The notes: a model not told the origin generated them from the sequence alone. DNA of 64,000 nt from Sphaerolaimus hirsutus (GCA_964036195.1 OZ038454.1:28134315-28198314), one strand, 5' to 3'; shown: positions 45,096 to 60,926, counted from the stretch's first letter. A program made the numbers and translations.

Positions 45096-45340
45096 TTGAA
45101 CTGTGAGTAGAGAACGCGCAGTTTTTTAATTGGTACCTTCCCTTCCCCATGTGTTTGCTTTGCAGCAAAGATTCTTTTACTTATAACAGAAGCCAATTGG
45201 CTGCAAATATCAATTTTCATTTGTGTAAATAACATGCGTTCCTGATAGCGAATAGAAATAAATGGGTACCTATATAACACATGGTGGGTGGTGAAGGAAG
45301 GGCACTGGGGCACGAAATGCAACAAACTATAGTCGGCAGA

Positions 45341-45523
45341 CACGATACTCTACAAATAGATAGGAGTTATGTCTTCCGCTGGCAGACGGCCAACCGAGAA
45401 CTTATGGAAAGCGTGATGAAGACGAAGTGATGGCGAGGATGACGATGGCGACGAAAGTGATCACGTCATAATGGAGTGTTTCCTCCGGAAAAATGTACGG
45501 CGTGATGTCATCCGAGTATAGCA
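45341..45523. repeat. Diverged family-T MITE
   Basis: ACACGATACTCTACAAATAG, then TCACGTCATAATGGAGTG and TGATGTCATCCGAGTATAG, a degenerate inverted relative of 14668-14855. Confidence 0.5.
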
Positions 45524-45588
45524 ATTTTCGAAGGTGACCCTCTAGCTGGGCGCCACCTTTTCAACATGGCAGCCGTTCTGGCATAGTG

Positions 45589-45752
45589 GCCCCACACACG
45601 CTAGTTGACATCAACACAAATGTCAACTGGTTCCGATCCCAATTCAAAGCTTGCTGGCGAGCCATCGAACAACCTTCAAATGCAAGCTTGGAATTGGGAT
45701 CGAAACCAGTTGACATTTGTGTTGATGTCAACAAGCGTGTGTGGGGCCATTC
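45589..45752. repeat. CACACACTAGTTGACATC foldback MITE (family S)
   Basis: GGCCCCACACACGCTAGTTG and CAAGCGTGTGTGGGGCC are inverted ends. The arms carry CAAATGTCAACTGGTT and CCAATTCAAAGCTTGC. Other copies: 46707-46869, 47266-47494, 59391-59623, 62548-62873. Confidence 0.85.
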
Positions 45753-45886
45753 TGGCAGCTTTTGCTAACGCCTATATGTACTATTTAGGACCAGGGGTAT
45801 CTTATTATTGTAAAAACGCCACGGCGCCAGCGCCAAACCAAAAAAGCGCTTGGCGCCATGCCAATGAAAAGAGCTGCGGCGCCTAC

Positions 45887-46134
45887 CGTATTTCCTCGAA
45901 TTTCCCCCGGGGAGTTTATTTTTTCAGAGTGAAAATTTTGAGAGAAAAACGTGAAAAATGAAACAATAACCACCATTTATAAGTTTTTACAGCCTTATAT
46001 AAGGATGTAGATGGTATAAACGATGTTCTAACATAACACAGTAAGTGTTTTGAACGTCTGTTAAACATTTCCCGGACCACTAATTCATAGTGTCCATTTT
46101 GAGGGGGGGGGGGTATTTCGAGGAAATACGGTAT
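45887..46134. repeat. Family-G MITE, short copy, after a GCGCC fragment
   Basis: Runs from CCGTATTTCCTCGAATTTCC to TATTTCGAGGAAATACGG. Just before it, 45818-45885 has GGCGCC-rich family-B-like sequence. Confidence 0.75.
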
Positions 46135-46399
46135 TTACTTTTACACAATGGCAGTGCGTTGAAAAATTCGAATGTCCATCACTATTAATGGGTGGTGGCT
46201 GCCTCAAACACGACAGACAGAAATTTCAGACCGCAAAGCCGACAAAACAGCAATAAATAGCACCCATTACATATCTTACGGATTCCAAAAGTTGACATTC
46301 ATGACAAGTATACTGTTCGAATGCAGAACGTATTTTTCAATTCCCGAAGAGTGCCTGTGCGAAAAAGGACCTAATTATAAATTTTGTGTATATTCGCAG

Positions 46400-46650
46400 G
46401 TACTTTCCAAGGAAATGTTTCTACATTTGAGTGCTTTGAATATTTGTGCAAGTTTGATTTGTACCGGCATCAGAGGGTCATATTTAAAGGGCAGTAGCAC
46501 GTACGTCGATACTTTCGAAACGATGATTGAATATTCAGTATTTATGGGGCTGCACACACATTCGAGTCCACCAGAATGAAGAGTCCGTCAACTGCAGTTA
46601 TCGGCGATCAAAAATTGTCCATCCTGGTAAACTCAAATGTGTTCAAAACC
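46400..46650 (+). pseudogene. IR-like receptor fragment (M3 and start of S2), frame broken
   Basis: After a good acceptor (TGTATATTCGCAG at 46399) the frame reads VLSKEMFLHLSALNICASL followed by GIRGSYLKGS and YVDTFETMIE. This fits the M3 helix and the following DTFE-type segment of ionotropic receptors. Near 46530 the plausible continuation (TFESTRM to VFKTD) is in another frame, so a frameshift is likely. An upstream stretch (46270-46380) may be a preceding exon. DNA similarity to 13690-13810 suggests a small dispersed receptor family. Call is tentative. Confidence 0.35.
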
Positions 46651-46706
46651 GATTTTTTTAGTCGCCAATTTTCGACGGTGTAAATAATAGTGTTCGCGGC
46701 CCCAAT

Positions 46707-46869
46707 GGCCCCACACACGCTAGTTGACATCGACACCAAATGTCAACTGGTTCCTTTCCTAATTTGAAGATTACGTTTGAAAGTCGTTCCTTCACTCGTC
46801 AGCAAGCTTTGAATGGGGATCGGCACCAGTTGACATTTGGTGTCGATGTCAACTAGCGTGTGGGGGCCC
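46707..46869. repeat. Family-S foldback MITE
   Basis: GGCCCCACACACGCTAGTTG to TCAACTAGCGTGTGGGGGCC, inverted ends, arms with CAAATGTCAACTGGTT. Confidence 0.85.
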
Positions 46870-47265
46870 TAAAGGACTTTATCAGTGGACATGTTGCAAA
46901 AAGCGTGACGTTTTCTCAAAAAATACTCAAATTGAAATTTTATTCTACTTTCTTTTAGTAAGCGATCAGCAAAATAAGTCAAACAGATCGATGGCATCAT
47001 TTATTCCCGCAGTTATCTTTCACGGCATCAAAATACATATGATCTATTCTTTTATTATATTTATACGCTCCACTCAAAATTATCTGGCAGACAACACAGA
47101 AAAAAAACAAGAAAATCCTTCACCTATTCAAAACAACAGCCAACATCATAAACATTTGAAATGCAAAAAAACCTCCAGAAAATTTTAACAATCCAGATCG
47201 ACGAGCCAAAATGTATTCCCTGAAATAAGACCCCTCATAGGTTACTTTTCGATGCGACATTGGGC

Positions 47266-47494
47266 CCCCACACACTGGATGTCAACTGAATTCGTGTCAA
47301 CTAAATGTCAGCTGAATTTAAGTGATACTGTGATTTCAACTTATCTATCTGATAGAGCATAGTTAATTTTACATCATGACACTTCAGTTTCATTGTTCCT
47401 GTTAAGTGTGATGCTTTTTACAAACTTCTTGTTTTATTCAATTGACACTGAGTTGACGCGAATTTGCGATGTCAACTAGTGTGTGTGGGCCTGA
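47266..47494. repeat. Family-S MITE, second subtype
   Basis: GGGCCCCCACACACTGGATG to GTCAACTAGTGTGTGTGGGC. The same sequence appears inverted at 59391-59623, including TACTGTGATTTCAACTTATC. 47495-48089 shows no recognisable feature beyond A/T-rich DNA. Confidence 0.8.
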
Positions 47495-48089
47495 TAAACC
47501 AGTTGACATTTTTGTGTAACGCTGAGTAATTAGCAGATGAAAAAAGTACTTGTCATGTCACTTACTAGCTTGATTATCACTTGACACTTTCCGCAAATTG
47601 CGGGGGACTTACTCAAGGAATTACCTCAGATATTGTGTAAAACAGTTCGAACGCAAAAAGTACGCAAAACAGTAATTTCCTTATCGAACGAAAAAACGCA
47701 AACGCACACGGGGAAACAAATAGCAACAGGGATGCAGTAAAAGCGTATCTCCATAAAATAAATATGTATAACGGGCGTTGAAGATTGAATATAAAATTGG
47801 AATTTGCACTTTGAAGAAAATTGTAGACCAATACGCTAAAAAAACTTAACACATCCAATATTTATTCAAATATTCTTTTCTCTCCACAAATCAATAACAC
47901 AGCTTCAATTCAAACAAATACATAACAGTAATACGCCCTAAAACACGGGTAAAATTACACTTTCGTTGACTCTTTTACTTTCATTACTTTATTATTTCCG
48001 TCGACTTTTTCACTGCTGCCCTTGCGTTTGTGCCCAGTAGCTGAAAAGAAATATTATTTAAGAAATTTAAATTAAAGAGAGGGTTTATC

Positions 48090-48511
48090 CAGGGCCTTAT
48101 CCAGGGGGGGGGGGGGGCGGGGGGGGGGCTAGCCCCCCCCCCCCCCCTCCCGGGGTGAGACCAAAAAAATCGTCGGAAATGCAACTTTTTCTCTACATTT
48201 TTCATAGTATGTGCAAAAAATTGCGCGCAAGCGCGCATTCACCTCCTCAAACGTATAATAATCAGTGGGTGGGTCCCCATAGGCACAAATCCTTGAAATT
48301 CATCCCAAAAGGGGTCTCGCTGCTCTATATGTACGTGTATTTATATACAAATACAGTGGTTTCTGGCACTGGCGCCAGCGCCAATAACGCCATGGCGCCA
48401 TTCCGTTAATGTGTGGGCAAAATTTTAGGGGGAGCCCCCCCCCCCCCCCGCTCGTCGGCCTCTGTAAACAAGCAGCCCCCCCCCCGCTCAAAAATCCTGG
48501 ATACGTCCCTG
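48090..48511. repeat. hAT-like MITE family C with exact 8-bp TSD
   Basis: Ends CAGGGCCTTATCCAGG and CCTGGATACGTCCCTG. Flanks GGTTTATC at 48082-48089 and 48512-48519 are identical. The interior has long G/C runs, GCGCGCAAGCGCGCA, and a GGCGCCAGCGCCAATAACGC patch shared with 49900-49960 and 58430-58530. Confidence 0.9.
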
Positions 48512-48730
48512 GGTTTATCAAATTTTGTATATCTGAGCGGCTGGCACGGGAATCCGCAATGCTCCATCATAATGATAATTTATGGCAAAATTCCAACACC
48601 CCAAACAAATCTCCCAGCCTTAAAATTACATATCTATCTGGCGTGAATTATAAGCGATTGTGCCCCAATTTTCAGGATAGCTGCCTTAGAATCTAAATTC
48701 CTTTCTTAAAGGATGCTAATTTTCGCTAAC

Positions 48731-49090
48731 CGTAGCTCTTCTAATAGAAGAGCGCCGTTCTATTTTATCGTCAACTTTTTTACCTGCCGTTCTATTGGAG
48801 GTTGCCGTTCTATTTTTCCACACATTTCTCATGTAAACATGAGCGTTATTTTTAATGAAACTAGAGCAATATTTGAATGTAAGCGCATCAATTTGACATT
48901 TCACAGCTATTTGAATGTTCTCACCATCCATTTTCTGCTTATTCTCGTGTTTTGGCACACTCCCAACATAATTTTCACCTGCCGTTCTATTGGAGCTGCC
49001 GTTAAATTGGAGGCTGGCATTCTTTTATTTTCGTGAGCGCTAAAACGTGCCAAAACCTAACGTTCTATTGGAGGTCTGCCGTTCTATTAG
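48731..49090. repeat. GCCGTTCTATTGGAGG repeat array
   Basis: At least six copies of GCCGTTCTATT with TGGAGG or TAGAAAA follow-ups, ending TTCTATTAGAAAAAAGACGG. The left end CTTCTAATAGAAGAGCGCCG is the inverted counterpart. A partial relative is at 12890-13020. Confidence 0.7.
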
Positions 49091-49185
49091 AAAAAAGACG
49101 GTAAAATGAAAGGGCAGACCCAGAACCCAAAAAAACCCAGCTCGCAATGGCACCCCACCCCCACTGTTAACCCCCCCCCCCCCAC

Positions 49186-52100
49186 TCACTTCTGCCACTG
49201 CTGCATCACGGCCGGATTACCGTAATACTGGTAATACTGCTGCCAGTACTGCTGCGCAGTGGCTGCCGCCTGGGCATTACCGTACCCCCCTTGGCCCCCC
49301 GGGGGCCCTCCAGCACCCCCCTGGGGTCCGCCGTAACCGTAGCCATAGCCGTAGGCGCCGCTGGTGCCACCCCCGCCGCCCATGTTCCGCTGAGGGAGTG
49401 AGGTTGAAGTTGGGATGGGTCGTTGGAAATGTATTTAATTGAGTACGCCTGATCTCGGAAAATCTCTCAAAAAATAATTTTAAATCTTTCTAGAAAACCT
49501 GAAAAATGAATAAATAAAAATACGTATTCTTATATATTCTGATATTTAAAAATCTCAGAATATCCCTCAGAAAGAAAATACCTTTTAATAATTAAACCTC
49601 TGAATATCCTGACAAAAGTAGCAATTATTAAGAATCTTTTTATTTTTGATATTTTCTGATACGCCTGGTTTCTGGGGATAAGGATCGTACATTATCTTAC
49701 ATGTCGCAATCAGAATCGGGAAAACGTCGACATTTTGTCGGACTTTTCACGTCTGAGCATCGTCGAAAGGTATACACAATCAACCACACTGGGCAGGGAC
49801 GTATCCAGGATTTTTCAGCGGGGGGGGGGGCTGCTTGTGTACGGAGGCCGGCGAACGGGGGGCGGCTCAGCCCCCCCCCTAAAATTTTAGCTACAGAGTG
49901 GCGCCATTAATAGGCGCCACGCCATGGCGCCATTGGCGTTGGCGCCAGCGCCATGAAACGCTGTATATGTATATAATATACATACAAAAACGACAAAAAG
50001 CACAACATTGAGTATATTAGAATGATTCGCGGCCACCACGGAGCGAATCTGATGATAATACCGTAGTGGGGGTGAAAAGTGCGCGCTTGCGAACACCGAA
50101 GCCTGCGGCTGCAGCCCCCCCCCCCCTGGATACGGCCGTGATACTGGGCAAAAATTCAAATAAAATGTAAAAATTGAGAAAAAAACTCACGTCGGCGGCG
50201 CGGCCCCATGAACAGCGCAGAGTGTTACCCATCACTTCCTGCCCGTTCAGAGCTACGATCGACTGCGAAAAAAAATAATTTTGAATTTATTTCGAATACT
50301 AAAAAATATTAGCATGGGGGTAGGCAGTTTATGACACNNNNNNNNNNNNNNNNNNNNNNNNNNNNNNNNNNNNNNNNNNNNNNNNNNNNNNNNNNNNNNN
50401 NNNNNNNNNNNNNNNNNNNNNNNNNNNNNNNNNNNNNNNNNNNNNNNNNNNNNNNNNNNNNNNNNNNNNNNNNNNNNNNNNNNNNNNNNNNNNNNNNNNN
50501 NNNNNNNNNNNNNNNNNNNNNNNNNNNNNNNNNNNNNAATATGAGGCTGAAAAACTGAAAATTGAGCCTGAAAATGGAAAAAAGGCGGAAAAACTGAAAA
50601 TTCAGCCGGAAAAAGGCAGAAAAACTGAAAATTTAGCCAGAAAAGGGATAATTAGCCAGAAAAACAGGAACGGAAATGGAAAAAAATTTTGTAGTCGGAA
50701 AACGGAACGGAAAACGGAAAAATTAATTCAATTACCGGAAAACGGAATGGAAAATGGAAAAAATTTGCCTGCAGAAAACCGAAACGGAAATTTGTCACCC
50801 TAAGCATGCCTGCAAACCAGATTGTTGGAAGTAATCAATGTTTTCAAAGTTAATGTAAAATATTCATTTTTAGTCACTCCTGAGTGCAGAAAACGTATAG
50901 TAGAATTTTTTACTTTTATTTCCATGGGAAAATGTAAAAGTAAGTATTTTTGAAAACGATGACCATAATTTTCACTAGAAGTCACCCTTAACCCCAATTT
51001 TCATCCTTTTTGCCACTGCACACATGAAGTTGTGCATACACTGTAGCGTCTGCCAAGCAGGGTTGGTTTTAGTAAAATTATTTTTACTGAAACTGCAGTA
51101 AAATTGTAAATAAATTATATTTTATTTTTATTTTTTCTTCAATTTTCCATTTTTATTTTATTTTTTTATTCTTCAATTTTCCATTTTATTATTATTTTAT
51201 TTTTATTTTTTATTCTTTGTGACCAGGATTAGTTTTTGTGAAATTCTTTTTACTAAAATTGTAGTAAAATTGTATAAAAATTGTATTTGATTTTTTTTCT
51301 TCTGAGATTTTGCCAACCCTGCTGCCAAGTAAAACCAATAATTATCCAAAATTTAGTTGACACAATTTTTGATGTCAACTAGTGTCAGGGGTATTCTAGT
51401 TTTCGGCCCTCCTGGGTGTTGGATAGATAGCAAATCACTCCTCCGGAGGGATAGATAGCTGAAAATTTTTCTGGGGGGGGGGTTCGCGGGGGCTCAATAT
51501 ATAGGCATAGAAGGGAGGAAAAGGAGAAAAATTGCTGAAAGTAGGTGAAAAATGGCTAAAAATGGGTATATAAGGACATATAGTACTAAAAATAGCTCAA
51601 AATAGGCAGTTAGATGCACGAACTAGTGATTTTGGAGGTGAAAATCTATATATAGGTATGAAAATAGCGATTTTGAGCGAAAATTAGGGTATAGTTTCCC
51701 AAAAATCGCTCCAGATAGGTAGATAGCTGGCCGATTGGGGGGAGGGGTTTAGGGGATAGTAGCCCAAAATTTTGCCTCCGGGATAGATAGATAGCTGAGC
51801 GGCCTCTGGAATAGATAGATAGCTGGGCGATTTGGGGGGGGAACCCCCCCTTTCCTACCCCTGACTAGTGTGTGTGACAAGATATAATTGATGACAATTT
51901 TTGATGTCAACTTTATGACAAGTTTAATTAGTTACATTCTCTGTACAGCATCAACTTCGGTCAATAGACAATAGTGATTATGTATATTGGATAGGGTTGG
52001 CACTAGGGTCGAAACGGAATCCCGATCCCGATCCCAAAACATTTCGGGATTTGGTGGTCCCGATCCCGATCCTGAAACCTCAATCCTGATCCCGATCCCG

Positions 52101-55100
52101 AAATCTCAAAAGCCAATCCCGATCCCGATCCAGAAACTTTCAAAATCACAATCCCGATCCCGAAAAAATTTATACAATCCCGATCCCAATCCCAGAAAAT
52201 TTGGTCAACCTCATTAAATGCCCTTTTTGCATTAATAAATTTTAACCAATGTCCACTTTATGCCTCTTTTCTGGCATCCAGACGTGTTTTTGAGCCTGTT
52301 TTGTGAAAACATTGGCAAAAAACGTGTATATTAGAATGTTTTCAAAAATGCCATTACCGATCCCAAAAAATGCCAATCCCGATCCCGAAAGGTCAATCCC
52401 GATCCCGAAATCTCAAAAACCAATCCCGATCCCGATACCAAAAGGTCAATCCCGATCCGATCCCGAGATCTCAAAAACCAATCCTCGTTTATCTTTGCAT
52501 TTCAGCATTTGAGATTTTATCCTATTGCTGAATGTTTCCGCATGAAAAAGTGTACGCATCTTTTGAATGCTGAAATACATGCTGAATTGACAAACCGCCT
52601 AATTTTCAAGAGTACGGACGATTTGAGTTCAGCAAGTTTTTTTCTATTCAGCATTTAATTCGGCATTTGTCAAAAACGTGCGTATGCCGAATATTTCGGC
52701 TTCAGTGTGCGTAGCGCCATTGGAGGGGTAGTATTGAGACGCGAAGTTATTTACGAGACCTAATATATATTCTCCTGACGAAACCTCACCTGATTTCTGG
52801 CCATACGAATTTCGCATACTGAACAATCTTTCGAATCCTACCTAATCTCACCTAAAACCCTAAAACGACAAAAAAGCAATTTCAAAAAAGTAAAACGATG
52901 TAAAAAAATGAACACAATAAATGAGCACTACCGCATAGTCTAGTCGCAGTTTTGCTCAGTGTGAAGCCACTGTAATGTCCGTATATTCCCCATTTCAGCA
53001 ACATTCCATCCCTGGCACGCTGGGGGGTCTGATTCTGACAGAATTTGGGCTTTGAAGGCGGCATATTATAGCACAAATTCAAAAATTCAAATTGAAAAAT
53101 TAAAAACGCCGCAATCGACCGTTGATTGCGACGAGATTAATGAAATCAGAAAAAAAGAATAAAAAATAAAAATGCCAAATCGAAAATTCATCAAGAAAAT
53201 TTGGTCAGAAATAACGTTACATGTTTCCGAGTGCGTGCTTCGTGTTGGCACGGTGCCAGGTTGCAGTGGGCGTGTGCCAGCGCCGCATCACATCTTCCAG
53301 GGGCCGCACTTTCATGTGAAAGGTCCATTTATGGCACTTAGGTTCACATTAGTCCCGCCTTTCAACGCCCGCCATAGAAATATACTTTTCTTCTTAAAAT
53401 CGAGAGATATGAAAAATCAAGGCGGGCCGCTGAAAGACGAGACCCAAAGCAAAAAAACAACAACAGCGAAAAAAATGAAACGGCCTAAATCCAATAAGAA
53501 ACGAGTGTGACGATAACCTCAGTTGATTCGGGCTCGGACGACATTTATCGCAGAACGAGCACTTTACTGTAAATTTTACATTTTGCGTTTAGAATTTGTA
53601 ACATTGTAGCAAAAACAACACTTTGCGAATGCAAATATGTCGGTAATTGAAAAACAGCAACAGACGATAGTGATCGATAGTGACGAAGATAATGATCGTC
53701 GACATGAGTTGATAAGTGAAAATAAAAGTGTCGAAAAGTGATCCGTCCGAGCGAAAAATATCGTCCGAAGCCCCCACATCAAGTGCACTAAAGTGCGCCC
53801 TTCGGCACTTTCCGGTAACTGTATTCAACTCACATCAATCATAACTTTGCATTTTGTCACGGTGCCCAGCTGTCCGAACAGAGTCGCTATGAACTCCTCC
53901 GACACGGTAGGGTCCAGGTTGCCCACGTAGCTGCAAAGTGCATTTATATATTTAAATGCGTGGCCTGGGATTTGATTCGACGAAGTAAGTTCAAAGTAGG
54001 GTTCAAACGGGATACCGACACCGAATCCCGACCATTTCCGGGATTTAACGGTCCCAATCCCGATCACGTGACTCCAATCTCCCGAAAAGTGAATCCCGTT
54101 TGAACCCTAGTCAGCGATATGGTGCCCTGTAGTTATTGGCGCACCGCACACTGAAACTTTGCGTTCAACGTTCGAACGTTTTTGCACGCTGAACTACAAA
54201 TGCTGAAATCAAAATCTAAAGAACACAACGTTTTTGAAGCGTAAACAATTCGAAATTTGTAATACTTCGCGTAATTTGCATGCCAGCCGACTTTTCACGC
54301 TTCAAAAACGTTGCGTTCTTTAGATTTTGATTTCAGCGTGCAAAAACGTTCGAACGCTGAACGCAAAATTTCAGTGTGCTGTGCGCCGATATCTTACGTT
54401 TGTTGACTGATTTCGCGCGTCTGTTTTGGAAATGCAATGAAACGTGAAGAACGCGGCACCTCTATTGCGCGCGCGGCTCAATTGCAAATGCGCAATGGTA
54501 TTTAGATCTATCGAATGATATATATTCTCGGGCCATTGTGATGCAATGGCTGAGGGGGGGGGAATTTACTCGGCGCTAATCCAGGGGATTAAAGCGATCG
54601 CCAGCGGGTGGGCGACCGGAATGTATTAGTGAACCACGTGTACACTTTATCGCACACCCAATCACAGTTTTACAGTTTCTCAGCACACTATGTCGTTTAT
54701 CTGAATAGATTTTAAGTGATGGCATGTTTTTTTTGGATAATTTTGTTTCTTGAATAGATGCATGTATGGAATATATGCGCGGCAAACAAGGTAACAAAAT
54801 TGCCACATCGAATGAGCAAACAAACACTTTCAGCAGAAAAATACAAACAAATGCCCCTTTGATGCACACCGACGCGACCCCAAGATGCACAGATGTAAAT
54901 GTCATCGCAACCGAAAAATTGCAACTTTTGCAATCGAAATGTCAAGCCAACACAAGATAATAACTCCACAACAGCGAAACGAGAGTTGATTTTCGTGACT
55001 CACACCTAGACAATTTTTCTCATCACAGAATGATGCCACGAGTCGACATTAACGTTTGAAACCTAGTCACTTCAAATGAACTTTTTTCTGAAAGTCGATA

Positions 55101-55330
55101 AGACAGCCGTTGAACAGCGCTACCGGACAGGCAAAAAATGGACGTCGAAACATAAAATGCAATTTTCTAAAAATGCAAAATTTTGGAATTATCGACTTTT
55201 AGAAGTAGAAACCTAAACTATCAAAACATAGAGATCAAACAAACATAGTTTTGGGCATGGAAGCGCCATCGTCGGGTTGCTGGAAGCCGGCCGCCTCCAA
55301 ATTAGCCACAGTGTTATTCTGCGTGTCAGT
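49186..55330 (-). CDS. TIA1: TIA-1/TIAR-type RNA-binding protein, middle exons missing at assembly gap
   Basis: Recognised exons in transcript order: 55330-55245, 53930-53834, (gap), 50262-50191, 49389-49186. The first reads to MPKT and joins in phase with a second starting YVGNLDPT, giving the RRM1 RNP2 motif at the same place as in TIA-1. The third encodes the RRM3 end (SIVALNGQEVMGNTLRCSWG). The last encodes a Gly/Tyr/Gln-rich tail (YGYGYGYGG, QQYWQQYYQYYG). TIA-1 proteins bind U-rich RNA, regulate splicing and form stress granules. The rest of RRM1, all of RRM2 and most of RRM3 are absent between 50263 and 53833 and probably fall in the N gap, which must hide more than 200 bp. The 55330 exon follows an acceptor (AAATTTCAG), so an upstream exon may extend the N-terminus. 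The TGA at 49188-49186 overlaps a GTGAGT, so a further exon is possible. Confidence 0.88.
49794..50140. repeat. hAT-like MITE family C in a TIA1 intron
   Basis: CAGGGACGTATCCAGG to CCTGGATACGGCCGTG. Flanks ACACTGGG and ATACTGGG form an 8-bp TSD with one mismatch. It lies between the last two exons of the TIA1-like gene. Confidence 0.85.
50338..50537. other. Assembly gap, 200 N
   Basis: A run of exactly 200 N. The round size suggests a placeholder, not a measured distance. The adjacent 50538-50800 is repeat of the GAAAACGGAAA type ending in TTTGTCACCCTAAG. Confidence 1.
51058..51322. repeat. CAGGGTTGG MITE with internal duplication
   Basis: CAGGGTTGGTTTTAGTAAAA at the left and GATTTTGCCAACCCTGC at the right. 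The interior repeats AAATTCTTTTTACTAAAAT and TTTTATTTTTATTCTTC units. Confidence 0.65.
51386..51863. repeat. hAT-like MITE family A with exact 8-bp TSD
   Basis: CAGGGGTATTCTAG to CTACCCCTG. Flanks ACTAGTGT at 51378-51385 and 51864-51871 are identical. The interior has the GATAGATAGATAGCTG blocks. Confidence 0.9.
52005..52490. repeat. CCGATCC-rich MITE
   Basis: Dozens of CCCGATCCCGATCC units with AAATCTCAAAA spacers. Complete relatives have TIRs GGGTTCAAACGGGAT and ATCCCGNTTGAACCC. 52490-53170 after it shows only short A/T-rich foldback sequence. Confidence 0.75.
53172..53510 (+). CDS. Hypothetical basic 112-residue ORF
   Basis: ATG-initiated ORF antisense to the TIA1 intron. N-terminus MPNRKFIKKIW, C-terminus ending KKMKRPKSNKKRV, a nuclear-localisation-like basic tail. 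Just downstream, 53637-53741 encodes a 34-residue ORF with IVIDSDEDND, which looks like a SUMO-interaction motif. The two may be pieces of one decayed or host-adopted sequence. I recognise no family, and both could be chance ORFs. Confidence 0.25.
   Translation: MPNRKFIKKIWSEITLHVSECVLRVGTVPGCSGRVPAPHHIFQGPHFHVKGPFMALRFTLVPPFNARHRNILFFLKSRDMKNQGGPLKDETQSKKTTTAKKMKRPKSNKKRV
53994..54109. repeat. CCGATCC MITE, short complete copy
   Basis: GTAGGGTTCAAACGGGATAC to GAATCCCGTTTGAACCCTAG, clear inverted ends. It lies in the first recognised intron of the TIA1-like gene. Confidence 0.8.
54143..54388. repeat. GCGTTCGAACGTTTTTGCACG foldback MITE
   Basis: CGCACCGCACACTGAAACTT to AAATTTCAGTGTGCTGTGCG, with AACGTTTTTGCACGCTGAAC in both arms. 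A second copy is at 58657-58919 in H3.3 intron 2. Confidence 0.8.
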
Positions 55331-59325
<3,995 letters not shown>

Positions 59326-59390
59326 GCACTTTGGTGATGTAAAGTGTGAAATTTTGTTGCATTTGAGGGGGCAGCGAATTGGGGATTAAT

Positions 59391-59623
59391 GGGCCCACGC
59401 ACACTAGTTGACATCGCAAATTCGCGTCAACTCAGTGTCAATTGAATAAAACAAGAAGTTTGTAAAAAGCATCGCACTTAACAGGAACGCTGAAAATGAA
59501 GTGTCATGATGTAATATTAACTATGCTCTATCAGATTGATAAGTTGAAATCACAGTATCACTTAAATTCAGTTGACATTTAGTTGACACGAATTCAGTTG
59601 ACATCCAGTGTGTGGGGGCCCAA
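59391..59623. repeat. Family-S MITE downstream of H3.3
   Basis: GGGCCCACGCACACTAGTTG to CATCCAGTGTGTGGGGGCCC, the inverted counterpart of 47266-47494. It starts 65 bp after the H3.3 stop. 59624-60926 beyond it holds A/T-rich DNA with a family-P-like half (60165-60320) and no gene I can support. Confidence 0.8.
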
Positions 59624-60926
59624 TGGCGTGTTTTTGAAACTTGAAAAGTGGCTCGCGTGTGACGATTTTGTAAAGTTTCGACTTTTTTTGTTAAGTTCCA
59701 TTTTCTTTGCACATTATTCATCTAATAGTATTACAAAATGGACACAAAAAGCGAGCGAGCAAGGTCTCTGTCTTGTTTACTTGTACACTGTATGTTGCCA
59801 TGTAAGTAGCAAGGGGGTGCCAAGCAAAAAGTTGAATACATAAACACACGCAAAATGGGGTGTGTAATATCATTTCTATGCAATTGTGCAAAATTTGGTA
59901 ATCATTTAGTATATTTAGGTATTTGCGATAGACGTGCTTGCCGAGCACCCTTGAGCACATTTCAAAAAGGAAAATTAAACGATGGCTTCTCGGTTTTCGT
60001 CTTGTCGTTGTGAATTTCTGCACCCGTTCCGTGTAACTTTTCAAATGTGCATAACTTTTTAAAGTTGATATGTTCACAATGTAAATAGGTTCCGCTTTAT
60101 AACATCACATAGTGGGATCGAATTGATTTTCATGTAATTTGTTGTCAATTTCGTGTGGCTGGTGGCACTCTAGGACCCTGTAAAATGTCATGCTAAATGT
60201 TTGCCATGTAAATACTTAAAATACATGACTTGCAATACTTTGCATGGTTTAGGTTAAGTTGCAAGTTTACTGTCATGGTTTACTCAAACTTTGGCCAGTT
60301 GCCAATTTTTGTCACTAGTTCGCTTGCGGAATTGACAGCTGGATCTGATGTGAAATATCAATTGATCTCACTGTAGTCAAATGAATTTTCATGGGTTAAT
60401 CGATGAGCTGCATAAAAGAGTAATTTTTTAGTCGTGTTTTGAACTATCTATTTTGTTGCTGAATGAATATTCCACAAAATGCATAAACGGTGTTGTAATC
60501 AGTGATATAAGAACGCTTGGAAAAGATGATAAGTCCCTCCTACATTTGTTTCATTTGCAGTGAACGTGTGATATTGCCATGGGCTCCAAAAAAATTAAAA
60601 ATAAATCCGTTTTGAACACGTGCTGATAAAATAGCTAATTGCCCGAACTTAGAAAATTAGGGTCCTTCGTTTAAGGTTGGAGCGGATTTTTTTTTTGGGA
60701 CACATCCTTTCCAATAGTTAGTTCAATGCGGTCCCCATCTGATCCTTTTCAACGTTCAACAATCATCGTTATTTAAACGCGTTGGGTGATTTATGTATTA
60801 AATTAAGTACCCTCTTTTCGCCGAGTCAGAATAAAATAACTCTCCGTATGACTACGGTAATTTGTACGTCCCGGACCTTTTTGAAAGGAACGGTTTTTAC
60901 AGCTCGCGGCTGGTGGCAGTCCCAAG

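Noticed and set aside
52780-52850. Possible TIA1 micro-exon ending TCAG|GTGAGG on the - strand
   Set aside because: A donor-like site and short open frame exist, but the peptide matches no RRM segment of the family.
59718-60077. 119-codon - strand ORF downstream of H3.3
   Set aside because: No motif, no splice context and mixed composition. Probably chance.
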